DNA of 64,000 bases from Terripilifer ovatus (GTDB taxonomy: Bacteria > Pseudomonadota > Alphaproteobacteria > Rhizobiales > Beijerinckiaceae): assembly GCA_029222685.1 (NCBI GenBank), contig JARHVB010000085.1, positions 124,001 through 188,000 of the forward strand. The letters run 5' to 3'. The translations under genes and the position numbers were made by a program. This document shows, piece after piece, positions 9,898 through 20,200 of this stretch (position 1 is the stretch's first letter; each line of letters begins with the position of its first letter). Under the pieces are notes generated by a model. That model ran no database searches, was not told where the DNA came from, and saw only the letters and a program-made list of their open reading frames with translations.

Positions 9898-10584
9898 TTA
9901 GGCCGGATTGGCCGCAGAACCAAGCGAAAGCAGCGCCACGGCGGCACGCGCCCGCGCGACGAAATCGGCGATCAGCCCCTCGTCCTTGACGCCCGGCGCA
10001 CGCTCGACCCCCGACGACACGTCGACGCCCGGTGCGCGGGTGATCCGCAGCGCCTCGCCGACATTGTCCGGGCCGAGTCCGCCAGACAGCATCCACGGCG
10101 CCTGCAGGGACAGATTTTCCAGAATGGTCCAGTCGAAGGCCGCGCCATTGCCGCCCGGCAGGAGCGCCCCCTTCGGCGGCTTGGCGTCGAACATCAGGCG
10201 ATCGGCGACGCCGTCATAGGCGGGGATGGCGGCGAGATCGTCGCGGGTGGAGATGTGGAGCGCCTTCATCACCGGCAGGCCGAAGCGGGCCTTGATCGCG
10301 CTGACACGCTCCGGCGTCTCCCGGCCGTGCAACTGCAGCCAGTCGGGCGCCAGCGCCGCGACAATGCCGTCGAGCAGGGCGTCGTCGGCATCGACCGAGA
10401 GCGCCACTTTCAAGGCCCTGCCGCCGACCTGCGCGCTCAAGGTCCGGGCCGTTTCCAGCGAGAGATGGCGCGGGCTCGGCGAAAAGAACACGAAGCCAAC
10501 CATGTCGGCGCCGGCGTTGAGCGCCGCCGCCAGGGTGGGGGCCGTCGAGAGACCGCAGATTTTGACCGTGAGGGGCGTGGGCAT
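9898..10584 (-). CDS. trpF: Phosphoribosylanthranilate isomerase
   Basis: Converts N-(5-phosphoribosyl)anthranilate to CdRP, the third step from chorismate to tryptophan. The catalytic cysteine is Cys10 in VKICGLS and the C-terminal catalytic aspartate lies in GVDVSSGVE; 228 residues is normal. The ATG at 10584 ([10 protein letters not shown]) fits the family; the frame upstream to 10695 is translated repeat DNA. It is the first gene of trpF-trpB. Confidence 0.95.
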   Translation of the reverse strand: MPTPLTVKICGLSTAPTLAAALNAGADMVGFVFFSPSPRHLSLETARTLSAQVGGRALKVALSVDADDALLDGIVAALAPDWLQLHGRETPERVSAIKARFGLPVMKALHISTRDDLAAIPAYDGVADRLMFDAKPPKGALLPGGNGAAFDWTILENLSLQAPWMLSGGLGPDNVGEALRITRAPGVDVSSGVERAPGVKDEGLIADFVARARAAVALLSLGSAANPA

Positions 10585-10664
10585 GCGGAGGTCTATGGCA
10601 TATTTGGAGGAGAGCATCCAGCGAGAGCTGAGGGGACTTAAGATCGGCCTCGCAACCTCCTCGC

Positions 10665-10699
10665 CGTCATGCCCGCGCTTGTCGCGGGCACCCACGCCG
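10665..10699 (+). repeat. REP-like hairpin repeat, copy 1 (upstream of the GIY-YIG gene)
   Basis: A 35-base unit that opens CGTCATG, contains a 7-bp stem GCCCGCG/CGCGGGC around the loop CTTGT, and ends ACCCACGCCG. The same unit occurs at 38608-38642 and, inverted, at 38706-38740. Its first 25 bases recur inverted and without mismatch at 11069-11093 on the other side of the GIY-YIG gene. Confidence 0.85.
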
Positions 10700-10780
10700 G
10701 GGTGCGCCGGTGCGGCTCAGAAGGCACGTTAAGCGTCGCGGCCGCTTGCCGGCAAGACGCCTGAATCTTAGCATCTCCTG

Positions 10781-11068
10781 ATGAAGGGTGGCTTCGTTTA
10801 TATCATGACCAACAAGGCCAACAGCACGCTCTATCTTGGCATGACGAGCGATCTGGCTCGCGCTTGGGAGCATCGTGAAGGCACTGCGCCCGGCTTCACG
10901 CGGCAGTACAAACTGAAGCGGCTGGTCTGGTACGAGGCACACCATGACATTCGTGATGCCATCCAGCGCGAGAAGACCATGAAACATTGGTCTCGCGCGT
11001 GGAAGGTGCGCATGATCCTCGATCTGAATCCGGAATGGCGAGATTTGTACGAGGATCTAAATTTGTAA
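10781..11068 (+). CDS. GIY-YIG nuclease family protein (UPF0213-like)
   Basis: A 95-residue single-domain GIY-YIG endonuclease-like protein. The signature reads FVYIMTN...TLYLGMTSDL; an arginine follows in LARAWEHREG and the catalytic glutamate is probably in AIQREKTMKHW, so the active site looks intact. I see no DNA-binding domain. The ATG at 10781 lacks a strong ribosome site; CTCC, not GGAG, precedes it. The gene lies between two inverted copies of a REP-like hairpin, the downstream copy starting on the base after the stop codon. This suggests the gene and repeats form one unit. The cellular role of small GIY-YIG proteins of this type is not established. Confidence 0.88.
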   Translation: MKGGFVYIMTNKANSTLYLGMTSDLARAWEHREGTAPGFTRQYKLKRLVWYEAHHDIRDAIQREKTMKHWSRAWKVRMILDLNPEWRDLYEDLNL

Positions 11069-11093
11069 GCCCGCGACAAGCGCGGGCATGACG
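11069..11093 (-). repeat. REP-like hairpin repeat, inverted partial copy 2 (directly after the GIY-YIG stop)
   Basis: These 25 bases are the exact reverse complement of 10665-10689: stem GCCCGCG/CGCGGGC with loop CTTGT read on the minus strand, followed by CATGACG. The first base abuts the TAA stop of the GIY-YIG gene. The ACCCACGCCG tail found in the other copies is absent. Confidence 0.85.
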
Positions 11094-11130
11094 TCGCGGA
11101 GGGGGAAGGTGGCAGCGTAAATTGTGAGAC

Positions 11131-13353
11131 TTACGCCGCCTTCTTCGCCGCCCCGAACCGCCCGTAAAACGTCTCGCCCTTCGCTGCCATATCCAGCAGC
11201 AGCGCACACGGCTTGAAGCGGGCGCCATATTTGGCCTCGAGCTTCTGACACAGCGCCACGAACTTCGCTGCGCCCATGCCGTCGATCATGCTCAGCACGC
11301 CGCCGGTGAAGGGGGCGAAGCCGAAGCCAAGGATCGAGCCGACGTCGGCCTCGCGCGGGTCGACGATCACGTGGTCCTCGACCGTGCGCGCGGCTTCCAG
11401 CGCCTGTGTCACCAGCAGGCGCTGCTGCAATTCCTCGCGGTCGAGCGTGTCGGGATCGAGATGCTTCGGCTGCAGCGCCCCAAGGCCGGGCCACAGCTTC
11501 TTCTGGCCCTTCTCGGGATAATCGTAGAAACCCTTGCCGTTCTTGCGGCCGAGGCGGCCCTGCTTGACCACCATTTCCTCGAGCAGCTTTTCCTGATTGG
11601 CGTCGACCGCCTGCGGGCCGAGATCCTTCTTGGCCGCCTGCAGAATCTTCCAGCCGAGATCGAGCGCCACCTCATCGTTGAGCGACAGCGGGCCGACCGG
11701 CATGCCGGCTTTCTTGGCGATGTTCTCGATCATCGCCGCGGGCACGCCTTCCATCAACATCAGATGGCCTTCGAGGATATAGTTGAGCACGCAGCGGTTG
11801 GCGAAGAAGCCGCGGCTGTCGTTGACGACGATCGGCGTCTTGCGCACGGCGCGCACATAGTCGAGCGCCATCGCCAGAGCCTTGTCGCCGGTCTTCTTGC
11901 CGAGGATCACCTCGACCAGCATCATGCGCTCGACCGGCGAGAAGAAATGCACGCCGATGAAATGATCCGGCCGCGAATAGTTCTCGGCCAGCGACGTGAT
12001 CGGCAATGTCGACGTGTTGGAGGCGAAGACGGCGTCGGGCGACAGGAATTCCTGCGCCTTCCTGGTTGCCTCCGCCTTCACCGCGCGATCCTCGAACACC
12101 GCCTCGATCACCATCTGGCAATCCACGATCTTCGAATAGTCCGGCGTTGCCTCGATGCGCGCCAGCAGTTCGTCGCGCTGGGCGGTCTTGGCGCGGCCTT
12201 TCATGATCTGGTCGGTCATCAGCTTGTGCGAGAGCTGCTTGCCCTTGTCGGCCGATTCCTGGTCGCGATCGATCAGCACCACCTCGATGCCGGCGAGTGC
12301 GCTGACATAGGCGATCGACGCGCCCATGAAGCCGGCGCCGAGCACGGCGATCTTCTTCGGCGCCGATGGCGGAATGTTCGCCGGCCGCCGCGCGCCCTTG
12401 TTGAGCTCACCCATGGAGATGAACAGGGTGCGGATCATGGCGCGCGCTTCCGGCGAGCGCAGGATCTTGGCGAACCAGCGGCTCTCGACCTTCAGCGCCA
12501 GGTCCATCGGCAATTGCAGGCCTTCATAGACCGCGTGCAGGATCGCCTTGATGGCGGGGTAATTGTCCTGCGTCTCGCGGCGGTAGATGGCGTTGGCGGC
12601 AGGCCACACCATCATGCCGGCGGGCGAGAACACCTTGCCGGACGGATTGCGGAACTTCGGATCGTCCCACGGCGCAATGCCTTTGCCACCGGCGGCGATC
12701 CAGGCTTTCGCCTTGGCGACGAGATCCGCAGCCGGCACGACCTCGTGCACAAGGCCCATGCTCTTCGCGGCGGCGGGCCGCAACTGATCGCCCTTGAACA
12801 GCATCTGCAGGGCATCGCCCGTCTGCATCAGCCTCGCCACGCGCTGCGTGCCGCCGGCGCCGGGGAAAAGGCCCACCTTCACTTCCGGCAGGCCGACGCG
12901 CGTCTTGTCGGAATCCGACAGCACGCGATAGTGGCAGGCGAGCGCCATTTCGAACGCGCCGCCGAGCGCCACGCCGTTGATCGCGGCGACGAAGGGTTTG
13001 CCGCAGGTCTCGAGCTTGCGGTAGAGCACCGACAGCGAGCGCGTGCCGTCGAAGAAGAACTGCATCGCTTTCTCGTAGCCGTCCGACTTGATCATCTTCG
13101 CGAGCTGGCCGCCGAAACCTTCCATCATGGTCAGGTCGGCGCCGCCGGAGAAACTGTCCTTCTTGCCCGAGACGATGACGCAGCCCTTGATGGCGGCATC
13201 GGCCACGACGGTATCGATGACCTGTTCGAGTTCGCTCATCACCTCCTGGGTGATGACGTTCATCGAACGGTCGGGCATGTCCCAGGTGAGGAGCGCAATG
13301 CCGTCGGCGTCGGTTTCGAAGCTGAAGTTCTTGAGGTTCAAGGTGGTGCTCAT
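11131..13353 (-). CDS. Multifunctional fatty acid oxidation protein (enoyl-CoA hydratase/3-hydroxyacyl-CoA dehydrogenase, FadJ/FadB-like)
   Basis: Carries out two steps of beta-oxidation: hydration of trans-2-enoyl-CoA and NAD-dependent oxidation of the 3-hydroxyacyl-CoA. The N-terminal third (about 1-190) is a crotonase domain (SGGADLTMMEGFGG, AINGVALGGAFEMALAC). Near residue 335 the NAD-binding fold starts (IAVLGAGFMGASIAYVSA), followed by the C-terminal dehydrogenase domains. The ATG at 13353 (MSTTLNLKNF) gives 740 residues, normal for FadJ; the open frame beyond belongs to antisense of the GFA gene. It is the last gene of the operon that starts at 16859. Substrate chain length cannot be told. 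Confidence 0.94.
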   Translation of the reverse strand: MSTTLNLKNFSFETDADGIALLTWDMPDRSMNVITQEVMSELEQVIDTVVADAAIKGCVIVSGKKDSFSGGADLTMMEGFGGQLAKMIKSDGYEKAMQFFFDGTRSLSVLYRKLETCGKPFVAAINGVALGGAFEMALACHYRVLSDSDKTRVGLPEVKVGLFPGAGGTQRVARLMQTGDALQMLFKGDQLRPAAAKSMGLVHEVVPAADLVAKAKAWIAAGGKGIAPWDDPKFRNPSGKVFSPAGMMVWPAANAIYRRETQDNYPAIKAILHAVYEGLQLPMDLALKVESRWFAKILRSPEARAMIRTLFISMGELNKGARRPANIPPSAPKKIAVLGAGFMGASIAYVSALAGIEVVLIDRDQESADKGKQLSHKLMTDQIMKGRAKTAQRDELLARIEATPDYSKIVDCQMVIEAVFEDRAVKAEATRKAQEFLSPDAVFASNTSTLPITSLAENYSRPDHFIGVHFFSPVERMMLVEVILGKKTGDKALAMALDYVRAVRKTPIVVNDSRGFFANRCVLNYILEGHLMLMEGVPAAMIENIAKKAGMPVGPLSLNDEVALDLGWKILQAAKKDLGPQAVDANQEKLLEEMVVKQGRLGRKNGKGFYDYPEKGQKKLWPGLGALQPKHLDPDTLDREELQQRLLVTQALEAARTVEDHVIVDPREADVGSILGFGFAPFTGGVLSMIDGMGAAKFVALCQKLEAKYGARFKPCALLLDMAAKGETFYGRFGAAKKAA

Positions 13354-13379
13354 TGGCTCGGCCCTCTCTCTGAGCGAAA

Positions 13380-13811
13380 TCAGGATGCTTTTGCTGGTGG
13401 GGGTGGAAAGTCGCCCGGGAATGTATCGGCGCCGGGCACGAACATGTGCCAGGCCGGCGCCGAGGCGGCGAAGATATGCGCCTTCACCGCAAAACTGTCG
13501 AAATCGTCGATGGCGCCTGCGGCCATGACGATATGGCGCGGCAGTTTCTCCAGGTGGACATAAAGCGGCGCGCCGCACTCGGCGCAGAAATGCCTGACGA
13601 TGCCGCGGCCGCTGTCGCCCTTGATGGCGTATTCGCGTGGGCTTCCTCGTGTGAGTTGGAACGCGGTACGCTCGAACACCGCTTCATAGGCTGGCGCGCC
13701 GCCGTTGTAGCGCGTGCAATCGCTGCAATGGCAGGCGAGGTTCATCCGGCTGTCGCCATCGAGCGAAAACCGGATTGCGCCGCAAAGACATCCGCCGTCG
13801 AAACGCGCCAT
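13380..13811 (-). CDS. GFA family protein (glutathione-dependent formaldehyde-activating enzyme/CENP-V fold)
   Basis: A 143-residue zinc-binding protein. Cysteine motifs typical of the family are present: Cys8 and Cys10 in GGCLCG, CHCSDC at 27-32, and Cys76/Cys79 in FCAECG. Members bind structural zinc, and some a second catalytic-like zinc; most have no proven function. It is embedded in the beta-oxidation operon, 13 nt after thiolase and 26 nt before the FadJ-like gene. Cotranscription is likely but a role in fatty acid oxidation is not known. Confidence 0.9.
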   Translation of the reverse strand: MARFDGGCLCGAIRFSLDGDSRMNLACHCSDCTRYNGGAPAYEAVFERTAFQLTRGSPREYAIKGDSGRGIVRHFCAECGAPLYVHLEKLPRHIVMAAGAIDDFDSFAVKAHIFAASAPAWHMFVPGADTFPGDFPPPPAKAS

Positions 13812-13824
13812 TAAAAGCCCCGCT

Positions 13825-15033
<1,209 letters not shown>

Positions 15034-15065
15034 GTCGCTCCTCCAATTCCTTACACGCTTCGTTT

Positions 15066-16859
15066 CTAGAATGCTTCAGCAGGCATCGCCATCATCGTGT
15101 CGGCGCCGGACGAGATACGGGCGAGATGGCTTGCTGTTTCCGGCATCATTCGTTCCATGAAAAATTTGCCGGCGATGAGCTTGGCGTCCATCGCCGCTGC
15201 CTGGGAGGCGTCGGCGGCCTTTCTGGCCATCGCCGCCTTGGCGATCCTGCACCACATATAGCCCAGCGCGACCAGGCCGAAGAGGTGCATATAGTCGTAT
15301 GAGCCGGCGCCTGCATTGTCCGGCTTTGCCATGGCGTTCTGCATCAGCCACACGGTCGATTGCTGCAAATGGCTGACGCCCTGTTTCAGGCCGGACGTAT
15401 ATGGCTTCATCGCCGCGTCCGCCTCTTCTTCCTTCAGATAGGCATTCACTTCGCTGAGAAAAGCTGTCAGCGCGCGACCGCCGTCTTTCGGCAGTTTACG
15501 GCCGACGAGATCAAGCGCCTGGATGCCGTTGGCGCCTTCGTAGATCATGGCGATGCGGGCATCGCGGACGAACTGCTCCATGCCGCCCTCGGCGATATAG
15601 CCGTGGCCGCCGAACACCTGCTGGGCCTTCACCGCATTGTCGAAGCCGCGGTCGGTGAACACGCCCTTCAGCACCGGCGTCAACAGGCCCAGAATGTCCT
15701 CGGACGTCTGGCGCAGCTTTTCGTCCGGGTTGCGGGTCGCCATGTCGGCATGCAGCGACGCCCACAGGATGAGCGCCCGCGCCGCCTCGTTGAACGAGCG
15801 GATTTCCAGCAGCATGCGCCGGATGTCGGGATGCACGATGATCGGATCGGCCGGCTTGTCGGGTGCCTTCGGGCCTGAGATGGAGCGGCCCTGCAGCCGG
15901 TCGCGGGCGTAGGCGGCGGCGTTCTGATAGGCCACTTCCGACTGGCTGAGGCCCTGGTTGGCGACGCCCATGCGGGCCTCGTTCATCATCACGAACATGG
16001 CGTTGAGGCCGCGATTGGCCTCGCCCACCAGCCAGCCCTTGGCGCCGTCGTAGTTCATCACGCAGGTGGAATTGGCGTGAATGCCCATCTTGTGCTCAAT
16101 CGAGCCGCAGCTCACCGGATTGCGCGCACCGGGGTTGCCGGTGGCGTCAGGCAGGAATTTCGGCACGATGAACAGGGAAATGCCGCGGGTGCCGGCCGGC
16201 GCGCCCTCGATGCGGGCCAGCACCAGGTGGACGATGTTCTCGGTCAGGTCCTGTTCGCCGGCGGAGATGAAGATTTTCTGGCCGGTGATCGCATAGCTGC
16301 CGTCGGCCTGCGGCACGGCCTTGGTCTTGAGCAGGCCGAGATCGGTGCCGCAATGGGGCTCGGTCAGGTTCATCGTGCCCGCCCAGGTGCCGGCGATCAT
16401 CTTTGGCAGATAGATCTGTTTGAGATTGGTGGAGGCATGCTTGTCGATGGCGGCGATGGCGCTCTGGGTCAGGCCCGGATACATGGTGAAAGCCATGTTG
16501 GCGCTGGCGCTGAACTCGTTGACCAGGGTGGCGAGCGTATAGGGCAGGCCCTGGCCGCCGTATTCGGGATTGGTGGCAAGGCCGATCCAGCCGCCCTCGG
16601 CATAAGCCTTGAAGGCTTCCTTGAACCCTTTCGGCGTCGTCACCGAGCCGTCGGCGTTGCGCACGCAGCCTTCATGGTCGCCGGAGAGGTTGATCGGCTG
16701 CAGGATTTCCTCGGAAATCTTCGCCGCTTCCCCTAGAACGGCCTCGACGACGTCAGGCGAAGCGTCTGAAAAACCTGGGAGATTGTTGTAGCGGTCCCAG
16801 TGCAGCACGTCGTTGAGGAGAAACAGGGCATCGGCGACGGGGGCCTGATAGCTGGGCAT
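15066..16859 (-). CDS. Acyl-CoA dehydrogenase with C-terminal extension (DmdC/FadE-like)
   Basis: A 597-residue FAD enzyme that makes the alpha-beta double bond in acyl-CoA. The probable catalytic base is Glu441 in [17 protein letters not shown], and the acyl-CoA binding stretch [13 protein letters not shown] is clear. It is longer than the usual 380-residue enzymes, with the extra C-terminal domain seen in DmdC-type enzymes. The start ATG at 16859 ([13 protein letters not shown]) fits the family. It is the first gene of the acd-thiolase-GFA-fadJ operon, and an AT-rich palindrome about 85 nt upstream probably regulates it. Medium- or long-chain substrates are equally possible. Confidence 0.93.
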   Translation of the reverse strand: MPSYQAPVADALFLLNDVLHWDRYNNLPGFSDASPDVVEAVLGEAAKISEEILQPINLSGDHEGCVRNADGSVTTPKGFKEAFKAYAEGGWIGLATNPEYGGQGLPYTLATLVNEFSASANMAFTMYPGLTQSAIAAIDKHASTNLKQIYLPKMIAGTWAGTMNLTEPHCGTDLGLLKTKAVPQADGSYAITGQKIFISAGEQDLTENIVHLVLARIEGAPAGTRGISLFIVPKFLPDATGNPGARNPVSCGSIEHKMGIHANSTCVMNYDGAKGWLVGEANRGLNAMFVMMNEARMGVANQGLSQSEVAYQNAAAYARDRLQGRSISGPKAPDKPADPIIVHPDIRRMLLEIRSFNEAARALILWASLHADMATRNPDEKLRQTSEDILGLLTPVLKGVFTDRGFDNAVKAQQVFGGHGYIAEGGMEQFVRDARIAMIYEGANGIQALDLVGRKLPKDGGRALTAFLSEVNAYLKEEEADAAMKPYTSGLKQGVSHLQQSTVWLMQNAMAKPDNAGAGSYDYMHLFGLVALGYMWCRIAKAAMARKAADASQAAAMDAKLIAGKFFMERMMPETASHLARISSGADTMMAMPAEAF

Positions 16860-16943
16860 GGTCGTTCCTCGTTTCGCGATTAAGCGCTGCGCAGACAAAG
16901 CATTCTGCGCGATTTGCGGCGTCTGTGCGACAGCGCGATGCGC

Positions 16944-16974
16944 ATGGCTTATATATCGTTCATATATAAACCAT
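16944..16974. promoter_or_regulatory. Candidate operator: AT-rich palindrome upstream of the acyl-CoA operon
   Basis: The arms ATGG-c-TTATATAT and ATATATAA-a-CCAT surround the 5-base centre CGTTC. Twelve of thirteen arm positions pair, in DNA that is otherwise about 60% GC. Size and symmetry suit a TetR- or GntR-type dimer, and fatty acid oxidation operons are commonly held by such repressors. No regulator gene is adjacent. Confidence 0.65.
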
Positions 16975-17145
16975 CTTGCAGATCGTCAAGGCCGGCTCTG
17001 CAACCATTCACGATCAACAAGAAGTGAATTCAGCCGTCTGCTTCGGCTTTCCGGCACATTTGCACGAAGCGGGCGCGCAACATGCCTTCAACGTTTGGCA
17101 ATCTCTTGGCGCTTCCTTAACTCTTTGTCTCAAAATCGATCACTC

Positions 17146-17160
17146 TTAACCGGTTGTTTA
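17146..17160 (+). promoter_or_regulatory. Possible CtrA-like site upstream of the PodJ-like gene
   Basis: TTAA, seven bases, then TTTA matches the alphaproteobacterial CtrA half-site arrangement TTAA-N7-TTAA at seven of eight positions, about 107 nt before the start codon. PodJ of Caulobacter is cell-cycle controlled, which makes the site plausible, but a match of this quality may be chance. Confidence 0.3.
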
Positions 17161-17266
17161 CCATAGCCGCCCGAAAGTCGGCTTACTGGCCGGGTGGGTG
17201 ATTCACCAAGTCCGCTTTGCCAAATGCGTTTGATTTCATGACGGGATAGCCCCGGCGAGCGACCTG

Positions 17267-20200
17267 ATGAACAAAGCGGTTCCCTGGAGCATAAAAGGGG
17301 TCGATTTCAATGCGCGCGAGGCCGCCAGGGAGGCGGCGCGCCGTTCCGGAATGTCCTTGGGGGAATGGCTCAACAGCGTCATTGCCGATCAGGCAGACGA
17401 ACTGGGTATCGATCCCGAAGACATCGATGACACCCAGCGCGTCGAAGCCGTCAGCCGCCGTCTGGCGCACATGGCGCCGCGCGATCATTACCGTGGCGCG
17501 CCCAGCGTCGAGCGCAATGAGCCTTCGTTCGACGAAGACCAGGAAGAGCAGGAAGAACAGAACCAGCGCGTGGCCCGGCGCAGCGAGCGCCGCGCAGCGG
17601 TGCGGATGCGTTACGAGGACGCCCGTTCCGCGCCGGAACCAGAACCCGCCCAGGGCAACGATTACCCGCGCGGCCAGCGCCGCGCCGCGCCGCGCGACAG
17701 CTACCGGCAAGAGCGCCGTTCTCCCGATCAGGAGCGCCGCGCGCCCGCTTATGACGCGCCCTATGATGAGGCACCCGATCTGCGCGCGCAGCGCGATGCC
17801 GATGCCTTGCTCGATGAAGCGGTGCGCGGCCTCGAGCGCGGTTCGCGCCGGCATCAGGCGCAGACCAATGCGACGCTCGACAAATTCTCGCAGCGGCTCG
17901 CCGAACTCGAAGCGCATCTCAACGAACGCGCCGAACAGGTCGCCGCAAGGCGCGATGAAAGCCGCGAGGAGCGCCGTGCGAAATACAAGGCCGCGAAGCG
18001 CGACGAGTCGCAGCCGGTCAATTCGCCGAGCGAAGACCATATGGCCGCCATCGACCGCAAGCTGTCGCGGCTGGTTGCGCGCCTTGAAAGCCGGGACGAG
18101 CCGGCGCCTGCCCGCACCTCGCCGCATGCGCTCGACTTCGCGCGCATCGAGGAAAAGCTCAACGCGCTGCTGAGCCAGCAATCGGTGGCGCCGCCGGCCG
18201 AGCCGGCAGGTCCGCGCTTCTCGACGCCGCGTCCGCCGTCGCGTCAACCGCTTGCCGATGCGCTGTCGCAGATCACCCGCCGCCAGCGCGATCTGGAAGA
18301 CCAGGCCGGCACGACGCTCGCCGCCCGCGGTTCTCCGGCCCCGCGTCTGCAAGACACGTATTTTCCCGAGCCGCGCCTGCAGCAGGACCTCGCGGCCGAC
18401 CTCAGGCCGCCGCAGGAGTCTCCGCAGCTTACCGCGCTGCAGAAGGACATCGCCAATCTTGCCGCCAGCATCGAAACGATCCGCACCGAGCTGAGCCAGC
18501 GCGCCAGCGTGGTCCAGGCGGCGCCGTCGGAAATCGATCTTCTGCGCAAGCAGATCGGCGAAATGAACGCGGCCGTCGCGGCGCTGGCGCCGCGCGAAGC
18601 TTTCGCCTCGCTCGAGAGTGCCACGCGCGAACTCATCCAGCGCGTCGAAAGCTCGCGCCAGGAAGGCGTGCGCGAAACCATATTGGAGCCGATCGAAACG
18701 CTCGTTTCGCATCTGCAGCGCGCCATGGCGGAATTCTCGCCGCGCGCCACGATCGACACGATCAAGCGCGAGATCGGCGTCATCGCGCAGAATGTCGCGA
18801 CCGTCGGCAGCGCCAGCGTCGATACGGCGACCCTGGCGAAACTCAACGATCAGACCCGCGAAATCCGCGATCTGCTCGTCGCCGCCGCGGCGCGCCCGAT
18901 GCCGATCGACAATATCGAGCGGCAGGTGACGGGCCTTGCCCAGCGCATGGACCTGATCGCCCAGCGCGGTTCGACGCCGTCGGGCTCGCAGGCAGTCTCC
19001 GAAAGCGTCGAGGCCATCCGCGCCACGATCGAGCGCACCCTGCCGACGGCGCTTCTGCACACGCTCGAACAGCGGGTCGAAGCGCTCGGCCGCAAGATCG
19101 ACGAAGCCGTCTACGCCGAGCAGCAGCCGGCGGCGCCGATCGAGACGCGCGCGCTGGAAGAGATGATGCGCGACATCGCCGCGCGGCTCGACCGACCCCA
19201 GACCGTCGTCAACAACGATCTGTCCCAGCTCGAAGACTCCATGCGCGAACTGGCGCGCCGCGTCGACACGGCCGGCCAGCAGGGCGCGACGCCGGCGGCT
19301 TTCGATGCCTTGCAGGAGCAGATCGAGCGGCTCGCACACCGGCTCGACCAGTCCGACGCAAGCCTCGGCAAGCTGCCTGACCTGCACCGCTCGATCGCCG
19401 ACATCATCGGCATGCTCGAGGAGAACCGCGTCGCATCGGTGAACGCCGCCGAAAAAGCGGCGCGCGAAGCCCTGTCGCAGATCGGCGCCGTCGGTGCGCA
19501 AGACAATGCCTTGCGCGCCCAGATCGCCCAGGAGATCGCCAGTCTTCGCAACGGCCAGGACGCGACCGACCGCAAGACCCGCGCCACCCTGACGGCAGTT
19601 CACGAAACTCTCGAAAAGGTCGTCGACCGGCTGGCGATGATCGAGGACGGCATTGACCACAAGCCATCGTTGCCGCGGGCGACCCTGGATCCGCTGGTCC
19701 AGGCATCGAACGCGCCTGCCGACTTCGATGATCCGTCTGCGACCCTGGCGTCAGGCCAGGCGCCGTCCTTCGCACGGCCCGCCTCGACATCCGCCTATGC
19801 CGACGAGCCGAGCGCCAAAGGCCTGGGGCGTCAGGTTTCCGGCGACGATATCCTGCGCGCCAGCCGCGTCGATCCGGCCCAGCGCCCCATGCGCGCGCCG
19901 CCCGCCGAAGCGCCGCCGGTCAACCTTGAAGACAATATCCTGCTCGAACCCGGCAGCGGCTCGACACCGCCGCGCCGGTCCCAGGCCGCTGCCGGCCGGA
20001 GCGAGAGCACCCGGGGCGTCCAGCAGGCTGCGGCGCAGGCGGCGGCGTTTGAACTCGATGAGACGCCGGGATCGGCCCAGCAGAGCTTCATCGCCGCTGC
20101 CCGCCGTGCCCGTGAAGCGGCGATTTCGGAATCCGCCGGACAGGCGCGTTCGAGCGCACGCGGCGAGGCCCCCCAACGTGCGTCGAGCGACAATACGCTG

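Larger units (their letters stand above)
16860..17266. other. Intergenic region between the acyl-CoA operon and the PodJ-like gene
   Basis: About 407 bases with divergent genes on both sides and no convincing gene. It holds a near-perfect palindrome at 16944-16974 on the side of the acyl-CoA operon. On the PodJ side there is a TTAA-N7-TTTA element at 17146-17160. Nothing else stands out. Confidence 0.7.

Noticed and set aside
11371-13563. A 730-codon open frame on the plus strand antisense to the FadJ-like gene
   Set aside because: Same shadow effect; the composition is typical of antisense translation and it spans the boundary of two real genes.
17183-19660. An 825-codon open frame on the minus strand antisense to the PodJ-like gene
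   Set aside because: It mirrors the codon pattern of the sense gene in GC-rich DNA, is arginine-rich with no family resemblance and has no ribosome site. The sense gene has clear domains.
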